This document shows positions 21,701 through 32,871 of a stretch of 64,000 bases of DNA, in pieces. The stretch comes from Salvia splendens (Eukaryota; Streptophyta; Magnoliopsida; Lamiales; Lamiaceae), in the NCBI RefSeq assembly GCF_004379255.2, contig NC_056049.1:7316001-7380000 (forward strand), in the 5' to 3' direction. The notes below the pieces were generated by a model. The model searched no databases. It saw nothing but the letters and a program-made list of their open reading frames with translations, and was not told where the DNA came from. Both the position numbers and the translations under genes were made by a program. The stretch's first letter is position 1. The number at the start of each line of letters is the position of its first letter.

Positions 21701-24700
21701 TTTTTAGCTCGACTTGGGGTGGAAGTGTGTCTTCGGGTAGAGGGTTTTTCTGGGCCTCCCCGTCTTTCTTTAAGTCTTCCCCTGAAGGTTCTTCCGCACT
21801 GACTGGAAGCTTGGCCCCTGCGGCTCCAATGAACGCCGACTTTTGACAGAATTCCTTGATCGCTCCTTCTATTTCTTCGTCGGTCAACCCCTGGCTACTG
21901 ATCAACTCACACCACGCAGCAGCTTCTTCGTCGGCCTGATCACAAGCATCTAAAGCCTGGAGTTTTTCCTGTAATAATTCGGTCTCAAGAAAATCTTGGA
22001 CTAGAGGGTCAATCACATCAACAAAGCATAGATTTTCAGAATCAATGGGTTTCTTCATGGCATCATTTATATCAAAAGTAAACTTCTCACCATTAAAATC
22101 AATGCAAATAGTCCCCTCGGCCATATCCACTATTGTCTTAGCCATTCTCAAAAAAGGTCTCCCTAACAAGACTCCACTAGACTCTCTCGCTTCATGCTCA
22201 CTCATTTTGATCACATAAAAATCAGCAGGGTATGTGAACTCCTGTACTCTAACCAACACGTTCTCTAAAACTCCCTCAGGGCTTATGCACGACCTATCAG
22301 CCAGCTGGATCAACACCCTAGTGTTTGACAGCCTCACTCCTTTCAGTCGGTTATAGATTGATAATGGCATGACATTAATGGAAGCTCCAAGATCACACAT
22401 CGCATGTTCAACCTTCACATCCCCTATAGTTATGGGTAACGTGAACATACCTGGATCGGCCCTTTTGGGCGGCAGTTTCTCTTGCACAATTGCGGATGCG
22501 ATCCCTTCCACCATGATTTGTCCATCTTTTTGAGCTTTCCCGGCTATGAAATCCTTAATGAATTTTCCGAGCGGGGGTAGTTTCACGGCTTGGAGGAATG
22601 GTATGGTGACGTCCAACCTTCCAAAAATCGACAAGTAGTCGACCGGGTTCTCTTTCTTCCTCTTTGTAACAAATCGGAATGGGAATGGTTTCTCCCCTTT
22701 TTTCTCTTCTACGGGTTCCTCAGCAACTTTCCTTGGTAGCTCTTGGGTCCGAGCCTCCATCCTGGGATTTTTCTCTTGAGGAGGTTCCTTCCTGGTCAGT
22801 AAGGCATCGGGTTCACCTCTTATACTTGGTGTATCATCCAGGAAGATTGGATCCTGCATTCGAGGCATGAAATTCCCTATTTCCTCAGCTGAAATTGTCT
22901 CGCCTCCTATCTTCGTTCCATTCGATCCTTCACTCGGCTGTTTCGGTTGAGGTGCATCATAAGTAGTTCCTGACCTCAACGTGACCTTACTCACATTTGC
23001 CTTCTCGGGCATTTGGACTGTAGATGGGAGTTTTCCTGCATTTCCCTTCAAATCACCCATCGAACTGGCCAGTTGAGCTAACTGCCTATTCATCATATCC
23101 ATGTTCGCCTTATGTTCTTTCTGGGCATTTTGCATCCCCTGCACGACCTCATTATGGGCTTGCAATTCTCCTTTGATGTTCTGTTGTGATGCTAGCATTT
23201 CACTCATCATGTCCTCAACGGATCTCCTCGGCCTGTTCGAGTTTTGGAAATGACCCGGCCCTTGGTGTTGATAGTTCTGGGAGGTTTGCTGTCCTTGATT
23301 AGGCGGGTATTGGTTATATTGGGCAGGAGGAGTGTACTGATCTTGAGGATATTGATTCTGGTGCTGGGCTTGGAATTGATTCTGGTTCTGATGGTGTTGG
23401 GATGCTTGGTTTGGTTGATTTTGGTAGTTTTGGAAATTTCTCTGATGGGGTGGCACGTAAACAGGGTTCGAGTTTGAGCTTTGTGGGTTATAGTTTTGGG
23501 CTTGTTGGTTTCTTCCTGACCAGTTGGGCTGGAAGTCTGGGTTTGCTGGTCCACGGTTAGGGTTTTGGTTCGGGTAAGGGTTATATTGGTTCTGGCCTTG
23601 ACCTTGGTTCTGGTTTTGGTTCCCTTCTCCCCATCGAAAATTCGGGTGGTCCCTCCATGGTGCGTCCCGTTGTCTCCCCTGGATCCAATTCCCATTCTGG
23701 TTAAAATACCCAGCAGCATTAGCTTGCTCCGTACTGATCAAGTCATTCGGATGCTCGTATTGGGCCCCTTGATTCCCCTGCTCTGCACCCTTGTAGTTCC
23801 CAGTTGGGAGAGGTGGTGGAGTGCTCTTCTCGATGGCACTCAAAAGTGACTTCTTCAGTTCATCCATCTTCAAGTCCATTTTCTGCTCCAGCTTGTTCTC
23901 CTGATCAGTAGTCGATGCAACAGCAGCCCGCTCTCGGTTGTATCCTTCCCTTGAATGGTCATACTCTTTCTTTGCATTCAGTAGCTTCCTTAGGACTCTC
24001 TTTGCTTCGCTGACCCGTAATTGCGTGAAGCTTCCTCCCGAAGATGAATTGGCCAGGTCTTTGGTTACCGCGTTCATGCCCTCGTAGAAAGTATGATGTA
24101 CTTCAATGTCCGCCATGCGATGGTTGGGACACGATTCCAAAAGACCCATGTATCTTGCCCAATAGTCGCTCAAGGGCTCGTCATATCCTTGCTTCACATT
24201 CGTTATTTCTCTCTTCAGTGCGCTTGTCTTAGATGACGGAAAAAACTCGCCCAGGAATGCTGACTTGAAGTCGGCCCAAGTCTCAATAGAGTCAGGGGGC
24301 AAGCGCATGAACCAGGTGTTCGCTTCCCCCTTGAGCACAAATGGCAGAGCTTTCAGCCTATAATCATCTTCAGTCGCTTCTGCTGGTCTTCTCTGCGCTC
24401 TACAAATCTTACAAAATTCGTGAAGGAACTCATACGGCCCTTCATAGCTTTTCCCGCAGTATGTAGGTAGAATCGCTATGACATGAGGCTTCACGTCACA
24501 AGCAGTCTGTCCCGGGGTGACCACGATAGCTTGCGGTGGTTCTCCTTCGGTATGCGCATTCAGCGTACCGATCTCTGGATCTTCGTCCATGTTGGCAGCC
24601 ATTCCTGGATTGCCTTCCAACAGTGGTAACTCCACGGGAATTGGTCCTTCTATGGTGTCCTGTTCTTCGTCGCTACTCGTGTCTAGGTCAGACAGAGTTG

Positions 24701-24800
24701 TTGACAGGCCAGAACGAGTGGTCACAAGTATGGATCCTCGCTGAAGTATCTTCGGTTTCCACGGATTAGGATCCGAACTGCTTCTCATAAACTGAAACAA
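18720..24800 (-). CDS. Athila B gag-pol polyprotein (2026 aa)
   Basis: A single open frame encodes all retrotransposition enzymes. Gag lies at residues ~100-270 ([33 protein letters not shown]). A Q/N/P-rich tract without a CCHC knuckle spans ~360-525 and holds the HPNFRW motif typical of Athila gag. Protease has DLGASIN at ~800. Reverse transcriptase has the catalytic FMDDF at ~1275, and RNase H has [11 protein letters not shown] at ~1420 and [10 protein letters not shown]. Integrase has an HHCC finger (~1655-1705), then Asp ~1728, Asp ~1788 (ISDQGTHF) and Glu ~1824 (GQAEISNRE), giving D-35-E spacing. All catalytic residues are present and no stop or frameshift is seen. Length is usual for Athila. 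Confidence 0.95.
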   Translation of the reverse strand: MFQFMRSSSDPNPWKPKILQRGSILVTTRSGLSTTLSDLDTSSDEEQDTIEGPIPVELPLLEGNPGMAANMDEDPEIGTLNAHTEGEPPQAIVVTPGQTACDVKPHVIAILPTYCGKSYEGPYEFLHEFCKICRAQRRPAEATEDDYRLKALPFVLKGEANTWFMRLPPDSIETWADFKSAFLGEFFPSSKTSALKREITNVKQGYDEPLSDYWARYMGLLESCPNHRMADIEVHHTFYEGMNAVTKDLANSSSGGSFTQLRVSEAKRVLRKLLNAKKEYDHSREGYNRERAAVASTTDQENKLEQKMDLKMDELKKSLLSAIEKSTPPPLPTGNYKGAEQGNQGAQYEHPNDLISTEQANAAGYFNQNGNWIQGRQRDAPWRDHPNFRWGEGNQNQNQGQGQNQYNPYPNQNPNRGPANPDFQPNWSGRNQQAQNYNPQSSNSNPVYVPPHQRNFQNYQNQPNQASQHHQNQNQFQAQHQNQYPQDQYTPPAQYNQYPPNQGQQTSQNYQHQGPGHFQNSNRPRRSVEDMMSEMLASQQNIKGELQAHNEVVQGMQNAQKEHKANMDMMNRQLAQLASSMGDLKGNAGKLPSTVQMPEKANVSKVTLRSGTTYDAPQPKQPSEGSNGTKIGGETISAEEIGNFMPRMQDPIFLDDTPSIRGEPDALLTRKEPPQEKNPRMEARTQELPRKVAEEPVEEKKGEKPFPFRFVTKRKKENPVDYLSIFGRLDVTIPFLQAVKLPPLGKFIKDFIAGKAQKDGQIMVEGIASAIVQEKLPPKRADPGMFTLPITIGDVKVEHAMCDLGASINVMPLSIYNRLKGVRLSNTRVLIQLADRSCISPEGVLENVLVRVQEFTYPADFYVIKMSEHEARESSGVLLGRPFLRMAKTIVDMAEGTICIDFNGEKFTFDINDAMKKPIDSENLCFVDVIDPLVQDFLETELLQEKLQALDACDQADEEAAAWCELISSQGLTDEEIEGAIKEFCQKSAFIGAAGAKLPVSAEEPSGEDLKKDGEAQKNPLPEDTLPPQVELKKLPSNLKYAYLGEENSYPVIINSSLTKEQEARLLTVLNRNKKAIGWSLTDLVGISPDVCMHHIRLEEGAKAHRDAQRKVNPNMREEILKEILKLLSLGIIYSVPDSEWVSPIHMVPKKSGIQVVKNERNELIPTRLVTGWRMCIDYRKLNNATRKDHFPLPFIDQILERLAGKKFFCFLDGYSGYFQIHVDPEDQDKTTFTCPFGTYAYRRMPFGLCNAPGTFQRCMMSIFSDLIEECIEIFMDDFTVYGDSFDSCLHHLDIVLERCQAKSLVLNFEKCHFMVTEGIVLGHVVSERGIQVDRAKVDVISKLPFPTDQKGIRGFLGHAGFYRRFIKDFSKIAQPLTRLLQNDVEFVFDEQCKAAFDLLKEKLVSAPIIRAPDWNHPFEVMCDASDFAVGAVLGQKIDGRRHVIFYASKTLNQAQRNYDTTEKEMLAVVFSFEKFRPYLLGSKVVVYTDHAALKYLVTKRESKPRLIRWVLLLQEFDWEVEDKRGVENKVADHLSRIVQEGNSEEVHDQFPEEHLCEVIFAPRKIDWEEVYKLTGQNDAAKGKEKVGQEPWYADLANYLVTGELPEVPSVTKAQRMKIKSEAKYYFWDDPYLWRVGSDQVIRRCIPDWEQRDVLTHCHSLACGGHFGSKKTARKILDSGFYWPTLNKDAYEFCRSCERCQLTGGISAQDEMPQVPIIVCELFDIWGMDFMGPFPSSYGNLYILVAVDYVSKWVEATATSTCEAREVAKFLKSHIFSRFGVPRAIISDQGTHFCNRTIEALMKKYGVHHRLSSPYHPQANGQAEISNREIKKILEKTVNPSRKDWSVRLEDALWAYRTAYKTPIGMSPYRIVFGKMCHLPVGIEHRAYWAVQKVNMDATACEEERKLQLQELEELRLESFDSAMWYKERTKLWHDRNLRTKELHVGQKVLLFQSRLKLMPGKLKSKWTGPYIVTALRANGAVEISGSLSNSEPFVVNGHRLKIFRDNSEVGVVDEIPLLPHTKVTY

Positions 24801-24875
24801 AAGAAAAAGAGAAAAAAATTATACACAATATTTACGCCAAAGTATCACACACAATAGTATATAAAACGCCATCCA

Positions 24876-24893
24876 TCCCCGGCAACGGCGCCA
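24876..24893 (-). promoter_or_regulatory. Athila B primer-binding site (tRNA-Asp)
   Basis: The plus strand reads TCCCCGGCAACGGCGCCA, identical to the 3' end of plant tRNA-Asp including CCA. It is two bases from the 5' LTR (24896), as expected for minus-strand priming. Confidence 0.95.
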
Positions 24894-24895
24894 TT

Positions 24896-26374
24896 TGAAG
24901 AGGTTACGAGGTGCGTAGGTGTCGTTCAAGTGAGGATATATCCTACTGGCAGGATAAAGATCCTAACTAAGCCTAGACCTCGTCTTCAAAGATTCCTCAA
25001 CCCACTTCTACTGATCAGTATAGTGGAGGTAAGGGTCGAATCCCACAGAGATGGTGCGTTTAAAACACTGCGGTGATGTTTTGGAGGGTTGGTTAGCTAC
25101 CACGCTCGGGTTGAGTTTCTACCTAGGCGAGTAATTAAAGGGTTGCGTCCTACTGACTAGGATGGGGGAGCAGATCGTGGAATGCAACTGTGTACGTGGA
25201 AATGAGGGGACATGGTGTAACAGAAATTGTTTGGAAAGGACGGTATTTCTATTTTTGGCTAAACAGAATATTCAGAGTGTAGTGGAGGTAGTGGTGACTA
25301 GGCTGACAGATCTGCAGGTACAACCAGAGGTGAAGGACAAAAGAAAGCAAAAGTAAATAAAAGTAAGGTGGTCCCCAATCTGGATGTAGACATCGTCTTC
25401 TCCAACAACACAACTTAAACTCAGATCACAATTCCAGATCCAACCCGGCAAACGCAGATTAACAACTCGCGAACACAGATCTAAAACTAAGAAATCAAAT
25501 CTGAGATCAAACGCTGAAACTGGACTTCTGCATGCTGGTCAACATGAAAGATCGATTCAGAAAATAAAACGAAGCCTTGCATGCAACGATCTACTTCCAG
25601 ATCAAATAGTACATGTTTACCTATCCTAAAGAAATTTGTTACGTAACAGAATTTAGAGATTTAGCACTTAAAACACCGAGAAATCTTAGATCTAAGCTAA
25701 CTAGACAAGGAAAGAAAAGAACACTACAATGAACGAAACGGAAATCAACTTCATAGCATTAACACGTTCGGATATCCAAGCAAGCATTTCAGAACAACAA
25801 AATCCCAAAATGTAACAGAAATCCAACGTAAAGACGGAGAACTAATTAAACTACGAAAGCAATTTAAAGATTGTTTGCCACTCCGGGCGATAAAATCTCT
25901 GACTGGAACTACGATCTAGCTAACTGGAACGGACGATGACTGGAACTCGGGAACATTCTGAACGTCAGGTGATCATGGCTCGGCGAGGCAAGAAGTGGAC
26001 ACGGCTGAAAGACTGAAATTACCGAGAGAACTCTCTACCTAAGGATGATGGTGAATTTTTTTCTCTCTCCAACTTGGCTACCTTTTATAGGGAGGCTACC
26101 CTTGATTTTAGGGTAAATCCTCGCTGCAATTTGACTTCTTTGCCCTTAATTGTGGGTAATCCGTCCCAGCTATCCGTCTTCTTCATCTCAAGCCGTTTTA
26201 GCACGTATACGGATCAGTATGAGACCATGCTGGCGCCTTTTCTACCCGAACACTCCGGAACTTCCCTACTGGCCAGAACACTTATCCTGCACACTTTGAG
26301 CAACTGCTTTGCAAATATAATCATTTAAACCTGTCATACTGACCAGTAACCGAGGCCTAGAATACGACTTATCA
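24896..26374 (-). repeat. Athila B 5' LTR
   Basis: 1479 bp. On the minus strand U3 leads to a TATA box (CCTATAAAAGG, plus 26081-26091) followed by GAGAGAGAAAAAAATT, placing transcription start near 26055. Otherwise identical to 11914-13391 apart from one extra T. Confidence 0.97.
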
Positions 26375-27148
26375 CATTTCCTTCCTCTTGGAGACACCCC
26401 CAGTTCTTTGGCATTTATCACAATGAAGAACGAACTGTTGATAGTCTCCATAGATGCTAGGCCAGTAAAATCCGCATTGAAGCACTTTCATCGCCGTCCG
26501 ATTAGCTCCAAAATGTCCTCCACTAGGACTTGAGTGGCAGTTTCTGATTACCGCTTCCCATTGCTCATTTGGAGTGCATCTCCTAATCACCATATCTGCG
26601 CATCTTCTAAATAGGAACGGCTCATCCCAAAAATAGAACTTGACATCATGAAAGAACTTCCTCATTTGATGCTTGTTGAGGCCATCTGGGACCACCTTGC
26701 CTACTAGGAAGTTCACAATATCTGCAAACCATGGCAATGAGCTCTGAGCATAGAAGAGATGCTCATCCGGGAACTCCTCGTTGATAGGTTTCCTCAAGTT
26801 CTCTCCTTCAAAACAATGTTCCAATCTAGATAAGTGATCGGCCACCACATTCTCACACCCCTTTCTGTCCCGAATCTCCAAGTCGAATTCTTGCAGCAAA
26901 AGAACCCAACGAATTAATCGAGGCTTTGCATCCACTTTAGCAAACAAATAACGGATGGCAGCATGATCTGTAAACACAATCGTCTTCGCTCCAATGAGGT
27001 ACGGCCGAAACTTGTCGAAAGAATATACCACAGCCAACATCTTCTTCTCCGTGGTAGTGTAATTTGCCTGAGCTGGATCTAGAGTCCGACTCGCATAGTA
27101 GATCACTCTAAACATTTTATCCCTCTTCTGTCCCAATGCTGTGACCAA
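26375..27148 (-). pseudogene. Athila A RNase H (truncated) and integrase zinc-binding domain
   Basis: The frame runs from about 27148 (joined out of frame to the reverse transcriptase) to the element B insertion. It has VIYYASRTLDPAQANYTTTE, FTDHAAIRYL and VADHLSRLE of RNase H, then an HHCC finger (CHSSPSGGHFG, CDKCQRTGG). The segment with the first RNase H catalytic Asp (the CDASD block, present in element B) is missing. PDWS of the reverse transcriptase is followed almost at once by ALGQKRDK, in another frame. So a deletion of about 50 bp, not a multiple of three, removed the active site. Confidence 0.85.
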
Positions 27149-30100
27149 TCTGGAGCTATAAGTACGGGCGCACTCACCAACGCCTTCTTCAGAATTTCAA
27201 AGGCTTGCAGACATTCTGCAGAGAGGTTGAACTTGACATCCTTGGCTAGCAGATTGGAAAGGGGGCGGGCTATCTGAGAAAAATCCTTTATGAAGCGCCG
27301 ATAAAACCCCGCGTGCCCCAAGAAACTCCGTACGACTTTCTCACTAGACGGTGGTGGCATCTGCTCAATCGCAACGATCTTGGCCCTATCAACTTCGAGT
27401 CCTGCAGCAGATATTTTGTGCCCAAGCACAATGCCATCCCGCACCATGAAGTGACACTTCTCCCAATTCAGCACTAAGTTGGTCTCCTCGCACCTCTGCA
27501 ATACTCTAGTCAGATTATCCAAGCAATGATCATATGAAGACCCAAAAACCGAGAAGTCATCCATGAAGACTTCCATAATATCTTCCACCATGTCGTGAAA
27601 GATGGACATCATACATCTCTGAAACGTGGCAGGGGCGTTGCACAGTCCAAAAGACATCCTCCGGAAGGCATAGACACCATACGGGCAAATAAAGGCCGAT
27701 TTATATTGATCCTCTGGGGCGATCAGGATTTGATTGTATCCAGAATAGCCATCGAGGAAGCAGTAGTACTTATATCCCCCTAATCTGTCAAGCATCTGAT
27801 CAATAAACGGGAGAGGGAAATGGTCCTTCCTCGTGGCTGCATTGAGGATTCGGTAGTCAATGCAAACTCGCCATCCTGTCACCAGTCTTGTGGCTATCAT
27901 CTCATCATTGCCACCTTGAATCACAGTCATTCCGCCCTTCTTGGCCACGACTTGGGTGGGAATTACCCAATCACTGTCAGAAATGGCATATATAATCCCG
28001 GCTTTCAACCATTTCAATACCTCCTTTTTCACCACATTTTGCATTATCGGGTTGAGCCTCCTTTGATTCTGAGCTTTCGGTTTGGATCCTTCTTCTAATA
28101 GAATCCTGTGCATGCAGACAGTAGGGCTGATTCCTTTGAGGTCTGAGATAGACCATCCAATAGCTCCCTTGTGCTTCCTGAGCACTCGCAGCAGTTTATC
28201 GAGTTCAGCGGGAGTAAGTAATGAAGAGACAATTACCGGATACGTCTCGTTCTCTCCAAGGAAGGCGTACTTAAGGTGTAAGGGTAACGGCTTAAGTTCC
28301 TCTTTCTTCTCTTCTTTCTCTTCCTCATCCGTCGGATCTTTGAGGGGAAAAAACTTATTGTTCCTTCTTGGAATCTCCCCACTAGAATTAAGAGCTCCCA
28401 CAAAATAAAGTAGCTCCTCCGTAAATTCAGACACTTGCAGATTGTCCGAAGCCAGTAAAGACTGCAATAGGCATCGCTCGAGTCTGTCTTGATAAGAGAT
28501 AACATGGGCTACCTCTCTCACACAACCGTCAATCACCTCAATCATGTTACACGGTTTGAACCTCCAAGCATCCTTATCATCATGTATTTGCATCGCATCA
28601 TAAATGGAGAATGTGATACTCTCATCATTCAGTCGGAGAGTAAGTTCTCCTTTGTGCACATCAATCAGTGCTCTCCCTGTGGCTAAGAAGGGCCTGCCTA
28701 AGAGAAGTGGGACGTGTCTATCTTCCTCCATATCAAGTACTACAAAGTCGGCTTGAAAAATAAATTCCCCGACCTTGACAAGTATGTCTTCAACGATCCC
28801 CTTCGGATATGACACCGTTCTATCAGCCATCTGCAGTGATATAGTAGTGGGTCTGAGCACTCCAATCTTCATTTTCTGGAAGAACGAATAGGGCATCAGG
28901 TTGATACTCGCCCCCAGATCACATAACGCTCTCCCTTCTTGACAGTCTCCCACTATGCAAGAGATGGTAAAACTTCCAGGATCCTTCAGTTTAGCTGGCA
29001 ACTTCTTCTGAATAATGGCGCTGCAGCTTTCAGTCAAATTCACCATCTCATACTTCATCCATCTCCTCTTGTTGGAAACCACATCCTTCAGAAACTTGGC
29101 ATAGCTCGGCATTTGTTGTAGTGCCTCCACCAATGGGATGTTTATATGCACCTTCCTAAATATATCCAAGAATCTCGAGAACGGTGCATCTGTCTTCTTC
29201 TTCTGCACACGTTGAGGATAGGGAATCCTCACGTCAGTGGGAGTGTGAGCTGCTGCAGGTGGTGTAGGTAGAGTTGGGGCCACGTTCTCCTTAGGTGGGG
29301 AAGTAATATGTACTATCTCGGTCTCAACTTCCTCGACTAACTCCTCCTCTTCAGGTCCCTTTTCTGTTACTCTATCCTCTGATGGCATTGCAGGTCCATC
29401 ATAACTTTTTCCACTCCTCAACTGCACAGCTTTGCAATCTTTGGGATTTATAATGGTGTTCGAAGGGAACTTTCCCGGTTGAGTAATAGTACTCACAGTC
29501 TGGGAAATCTGGCTGATCTGTGTGTCGATGTTCTTCAAATGAGTGGCCATACTCTGCACATATGTCTCAACCTTCTCCATTCTTTGGTTGTTCTGTTCCA
29601 TGAGCTTGTTGGACTGTAGCATGAAAGACTTGAGTATGTCTTCCGTGGTCATCTTCTTCGGATCATCAACCACTCCATTGGTAACCGTGAACCCCGGGGG
29701 TGGTTGCAGAGCATTATTGGGGTTCCCATAAGAGAGATTGAGATGCCCCATGTTCCCAAACTGATTATATCCTCCACCCTGGAAGTTGGGACGTTGGTTA
29801 TTGTAGTACCGGTTGTTGCCCCCTTGATTCACATAGCTAACGTCCTCCATATTTCCTTGGGGCTCTTGAGTCGGTTGCCCCATTTCCATGCAGTCAAACT
29901 TCATAGTCAGCGCATCCAGCTTGTCAGATAGGGCGCTCATAGGATCATGATCTGTAGTAGACGCTACCCTATGCACCTTACTCCTTTCATTGCTCCATCC
30001 TTCGTCATTAGATGCAAGTTCCTCTATTACTTCCATGGCTTCATTTACTCCTTTCTTGAGAAAATTGCCGCCTGAGCTCAAGTTCAACTCCCTTTGTGCT

Positions 30101-30954
30101 TCAGGCACACATCCCTTGAAAAATGTAATAACTTGGACTGTCGGGGTTAACCCATGGTTGGGACACCGTTTCATCAAAGATTTGAACCTCCCCCAAGCAT
30201 CTCTGATATTTTCTGTAGGAGTCATCTGAAATGCAATGATCTCGTGTTGTCTCTTTATAGCTTCACTAGGGGGGTAGAATTTCTCCAAAAATTTTTCCAC
30301 CATAGCATCCCATGTTCTTATCGATCCGGGCTCCAAACTCTCCAACCAATCCTTTGCTGAATCCTCTAATGAGAAAGGAAACAGCCTTAGTCGAACCTGC
30401 TCATCTGTCACTCCATTCATCTTTGTTGTGTTGCAAATCTGGATGAACTTGGTGATATGCTTGTTAGGGTCGTCAGTGGATTTGCCCCTGAAAGCAATGT
30501 TCTCCGCCATTTGGATTAGTCCTCTTTTCAGCTCAAAAGTATTAGCCGCGATGTTGCTATGGACAGTGGGATTCGCCTGGCCTTGGTATACATATTGATT
30601 CTGCACATGCACAGGTGGTCCACGGTTGACCTGTTGACGCAACTCCTCCAGCTGTCGTAGAAGCTCAGCATAATTGGGAGGAGGAGGTGGTGGACCGTTG
30701 TTGCCCCCTTCGTACTCCATCAGACTAGGAGAGACGGGATCAAACAGAAGATTGTCCTGAAGTGGTGATCGGATGGGTGAAACGTCCCTTTGAACTGAGG
30801 ATGCTCCTATGTGGTTAGGTGACGAAGCTTGAATTTGCTGTGTGAGTCTCCTATAGGCGTTCCTCTTCCGATTCGTTGCTTCAATCTCCGGATCGAAAGG
30901 TTCTAGAGGCAAGCCTTTAGAACGTGTGTGCATACACCTGAACAAGAAACACAA
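27103..30954 (-). pseudogene. Athila A gag, protease and reverse transcriptase
   Basis: A 1283-codon open frame. The likely start is the internal ATG 30933 (MHTRSKGLPLEPFDPE), the usual Athila gag N-terminus, not the first Met of the open frame. Gag has FIQICNTTKMNGVTDEQ, LFPFSLEDSAKDWL and CPNHGLTPTVQ. Protease has DLGASINLMP (~678). Reverse transcriptase has [18 protein letters not shown] and FMDDF (~1130). No CCHC knuckle is seen. The frame ends a few codons after PDWS because of the RNase H deletion, so pol is not contiguous. Confidence 0.9.
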
Positions 30955-31054
30955 ATGTGAGAACTCAAAAGAATAAAATTAAAAGTAAAACAGTAAAGTC
31001 TGAAGTAGTAATCTTGATTATTATCACGATATCAAGCTATATAACACAAAATCA

Positions 31055-31072
31055 TCCCCGGCAATGGCGCCA
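31055..31072 (-). promoter_or_regulatory. Athila A primer-binding site (tRNA-Asp, one mismatch)
   Basis: The plus strand reads TCCCCGGCAATGGCGCCA, one base off the tRNA-Asp 3' end (T for C at 31065). It lies six bases from the 5' LTR at 31079. Confidence 0.9.
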
Positions 31073-31078
31073 AAAACT

Positions 31079-32424
31079 TGACTGAACTTTATTTTACCCA
31101 AACAAAACCCACAAGTGTACGGGGTTATCGTAGCAAATAGCAAGAAAGAGTATATCGTATCCCACAGAGATAATTAAGTGTAAACCTAAGTACCACGAAC
31201 AAACTTCAACTACTATCCAGACAATCAGGAATTTTGGTTTTGAAACTAACAACTACTGAAAACATGTAAATGCAGAGATTAAATTAGAACAAATAAACAA
31301 GAGAGCGATAAAGCAAGATGTGTAAGATGGTGGAGAAATATGCAGAATTCAAGGATCCGATGCACAACTCATAGCCTAACCCAATTGAAATCGATTTACC
31401 ATTTAAAGTCTCTAGAATTATTGAATCAATCACAGTTGTAGATTAAACCCCCTCCCGAGGTGAGAAACCTGTAGATTAAGTGTAATAATTGAAGTCCCCT
31501 TCTTATTCTTAGACCTAACTCCCAATGGATCGATAAGATAACAGATTCCACTCAAAACCTCAACTCTCCCGAGTTCTATTGAATTAAGGTGTGAATTACT
31601 CTTCTTTCAAGATTAATTATTTCATCTCCCGATTACTCTAAGAAATCCTACAATCCCAATTGGTGATCAAGCAATTGTTAGGAAAAGCACAAGAATAAAT
31701 CAAATAATTACAAGAGCAAGATAAAAACGAAATCAATTGGATTGAAACTATAAATCAATGCATCTTCACCAAGAATCCCACATAAAGTGTTTAGTTACTC
31801 ATGTTCAAGGTAGAAAACAAATAAAAACTAAAGAAAACAACCGAATTCATGATACGGATTACAATTGGCGGAGGAATCGAAGCTTGAATCTTCAATCTTC
31901 TTCCAAGAGTGCTTCCGAGAGAGAAAGAGTGTATTTTCGCCACTGCTATCCAATCCCCCGAGTGCCCTAGCTCTTGCCTCTTTTATATTTCCTTCAAAAA
32001 TCGCGTCTGAAGACTTTAAAAAATCGTCAGTTCATCGGACCCGGCCGGGTGGAATTATTGTACAGCAAATTCACCCGGCCGGGTGAAACTCTCTGGAGTC
32101 TCCGCCTTATAAAGTTTCCACCCGGCCGGGTGGAATTATTCCAAAGGAAATTCACCCGGACGGGTCACTCTCACCCGACAGTTTCTGGTCTTTAACATGC
32201 TTATCTCTTCCACCCGGCCGGGTGGCTTTTCAGCCACATATACTCACCCGACCGGGTGGACCTATTTTTGTTCCAATTTCGCCTATTTTTGCCTGAAACA
32301 CTCAACAAACACGTGAACTCCGAAACATAGAGTAATTGGCTGGAAATAACACTTTTGAGCACAAAAACTCAACAATTAGGCGCATCAACATACCAATCAC
32401 GACACTATAAATACGAGTTTGTCA
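31079..32424 (-). repeat. Athila A 5' LTR
   Basis: 1346 bp and the same length as the other LTR, with ~22 substitutions. It contains the palindrome array at 32037-32259 and the TATA box near 31980 (plus TTTTATA). Confidence 0.95.
32037..32259. repeat. Palindrome array (ACCCGGCCGGGT) in the 5' LTR of Athila A
   Basis: Same six-copy array as 6595-6816. The last copy retains GACCGGGTGG where the 3' LTR has GACCGAGTGG. Confidence 0.8.
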
Positions 32425-32644
32425 ATGTGCCCGTGACATCAACCGGTTGTCCTGCCTTTTCAGCAATTACCTTCTCAATTTCCAAGTACTCAAGAAAAAG
32501 GTGGTCGTCATCTGGCTCCCACCCATCGACATAGAGGTAAGCGGTGTGCAAGAGTGGCATGATAGGATCCATTGTTGGGTGTCTGTCCAGCGAAACGAAG
32601 AGATTGCAGAGTGTAGACGAAGTGTAAATGCAATGGTGTAGCAT
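32425..32644 (-). pseudogene. Myb/SANT-like protein pseudogene 2, 5' part (split by Athila A)
   Basis: On the minus strand the likely start is MDPIMPLLHTAYLYVDGW (Met near 32572), followed by EPDDDHLFLEYLEIE and EKAGQPVDVTGT. The frame then enters the Athila A target duplication. An upstream in-frame Met at 32644 is also possible. The N-terminal W-E-P-D...FLEYLE pattern is typical of plant Myb/SANT-like proteins. It continues in frame at 5635. Confidence 0.55.
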
Positions 32645-32871
32645 TACTAATTAAAGGCGTGTTGATATTTGAAAAGACAACTACCTACACCACATTGAAT
32701 GACCGAACACTATGAAAAGGTGATAAATAGGGTAACTCTTGTTTGACCAACTATACTTTTACAAAAATCGAGGCGGTTGAAAAAATATTACACAAAAAAT
32801 ATATTACAAATAAACCCTATATGTAACACACTTGTCTAATCACATTATTTTATTCTGCCAAGAGCTCAAGA
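32645..32871. other. Unassigned spacer
   Basis: AT-rich sequence between the split Myb-like gene and the solo LTR, presumably the promoter side of that gene. No motif is recognised. Confidence 0.3.

Larger units (their letters stand above)
11914..26374 (-). mobile_element. Athila-lineage Ty3/gypsy retrotransposon B, young and apparently intact
   Basis: LTRs of 1478 and 1479 bp (11914-13391, 24896-26374) differ, as far as I can see, by a single 1-nt indel. The flanks carry the duplication CATTT (11909-11913, 26375-26379). The primer-binding site matches the plant tRNA-Asp 3' end perfectly. One open 2026-codon gag-pol and one open 977-codon second ORF show no stops. It is inserted in the integrase gene of element A in the same orientation. 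All of this indicates very recent insertion of a possibly autonomous element. Confidence 0.95.
5636..32424 (-). mobile_element. Athila-lineage Ty3/gypsy retrotransposon A (host of element B)
   Basis: Two 1346-bp LTRs (5636-6981 and 31079-32424) bound the element, and both flanks carry the 5-bp duplication ATGTG (5631-5635, 32425-32429). The minus strand shows, in order, tRNA-Asp primer-binding site, gag, DLGAS protease, FMDD reverse transcriptase, RNase H, integrase, a third ORF and a polypurine tract. Gag type, tRNA-Asp priming and the extra 3' ORF point to Athila. The LTRs differ at about 22 positions (~1.6%) by eye. Without the nested element B, A is about 12.3 kb. It looks dead: RNase H deletion, integrase interrupted by B, a TGA near the pol end and a TAA in the third ORF. 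Confidence 0.95.

Noticed and set aside
23207..23719. 170-codon minus-strand frame overlapping gag
   Set aside because: Shifted-frame shadow of the Q/N-rich gag tract (repetitive AAC/CAG codons keep other frames open).
5636..32424. Plant pararetrovirus integration
   Set aside because: LTRs, target duplications, integrase and a tRNA-Asp primer-binding site identify Ty3/gypsy elements. No movement or coat protein features are seen.
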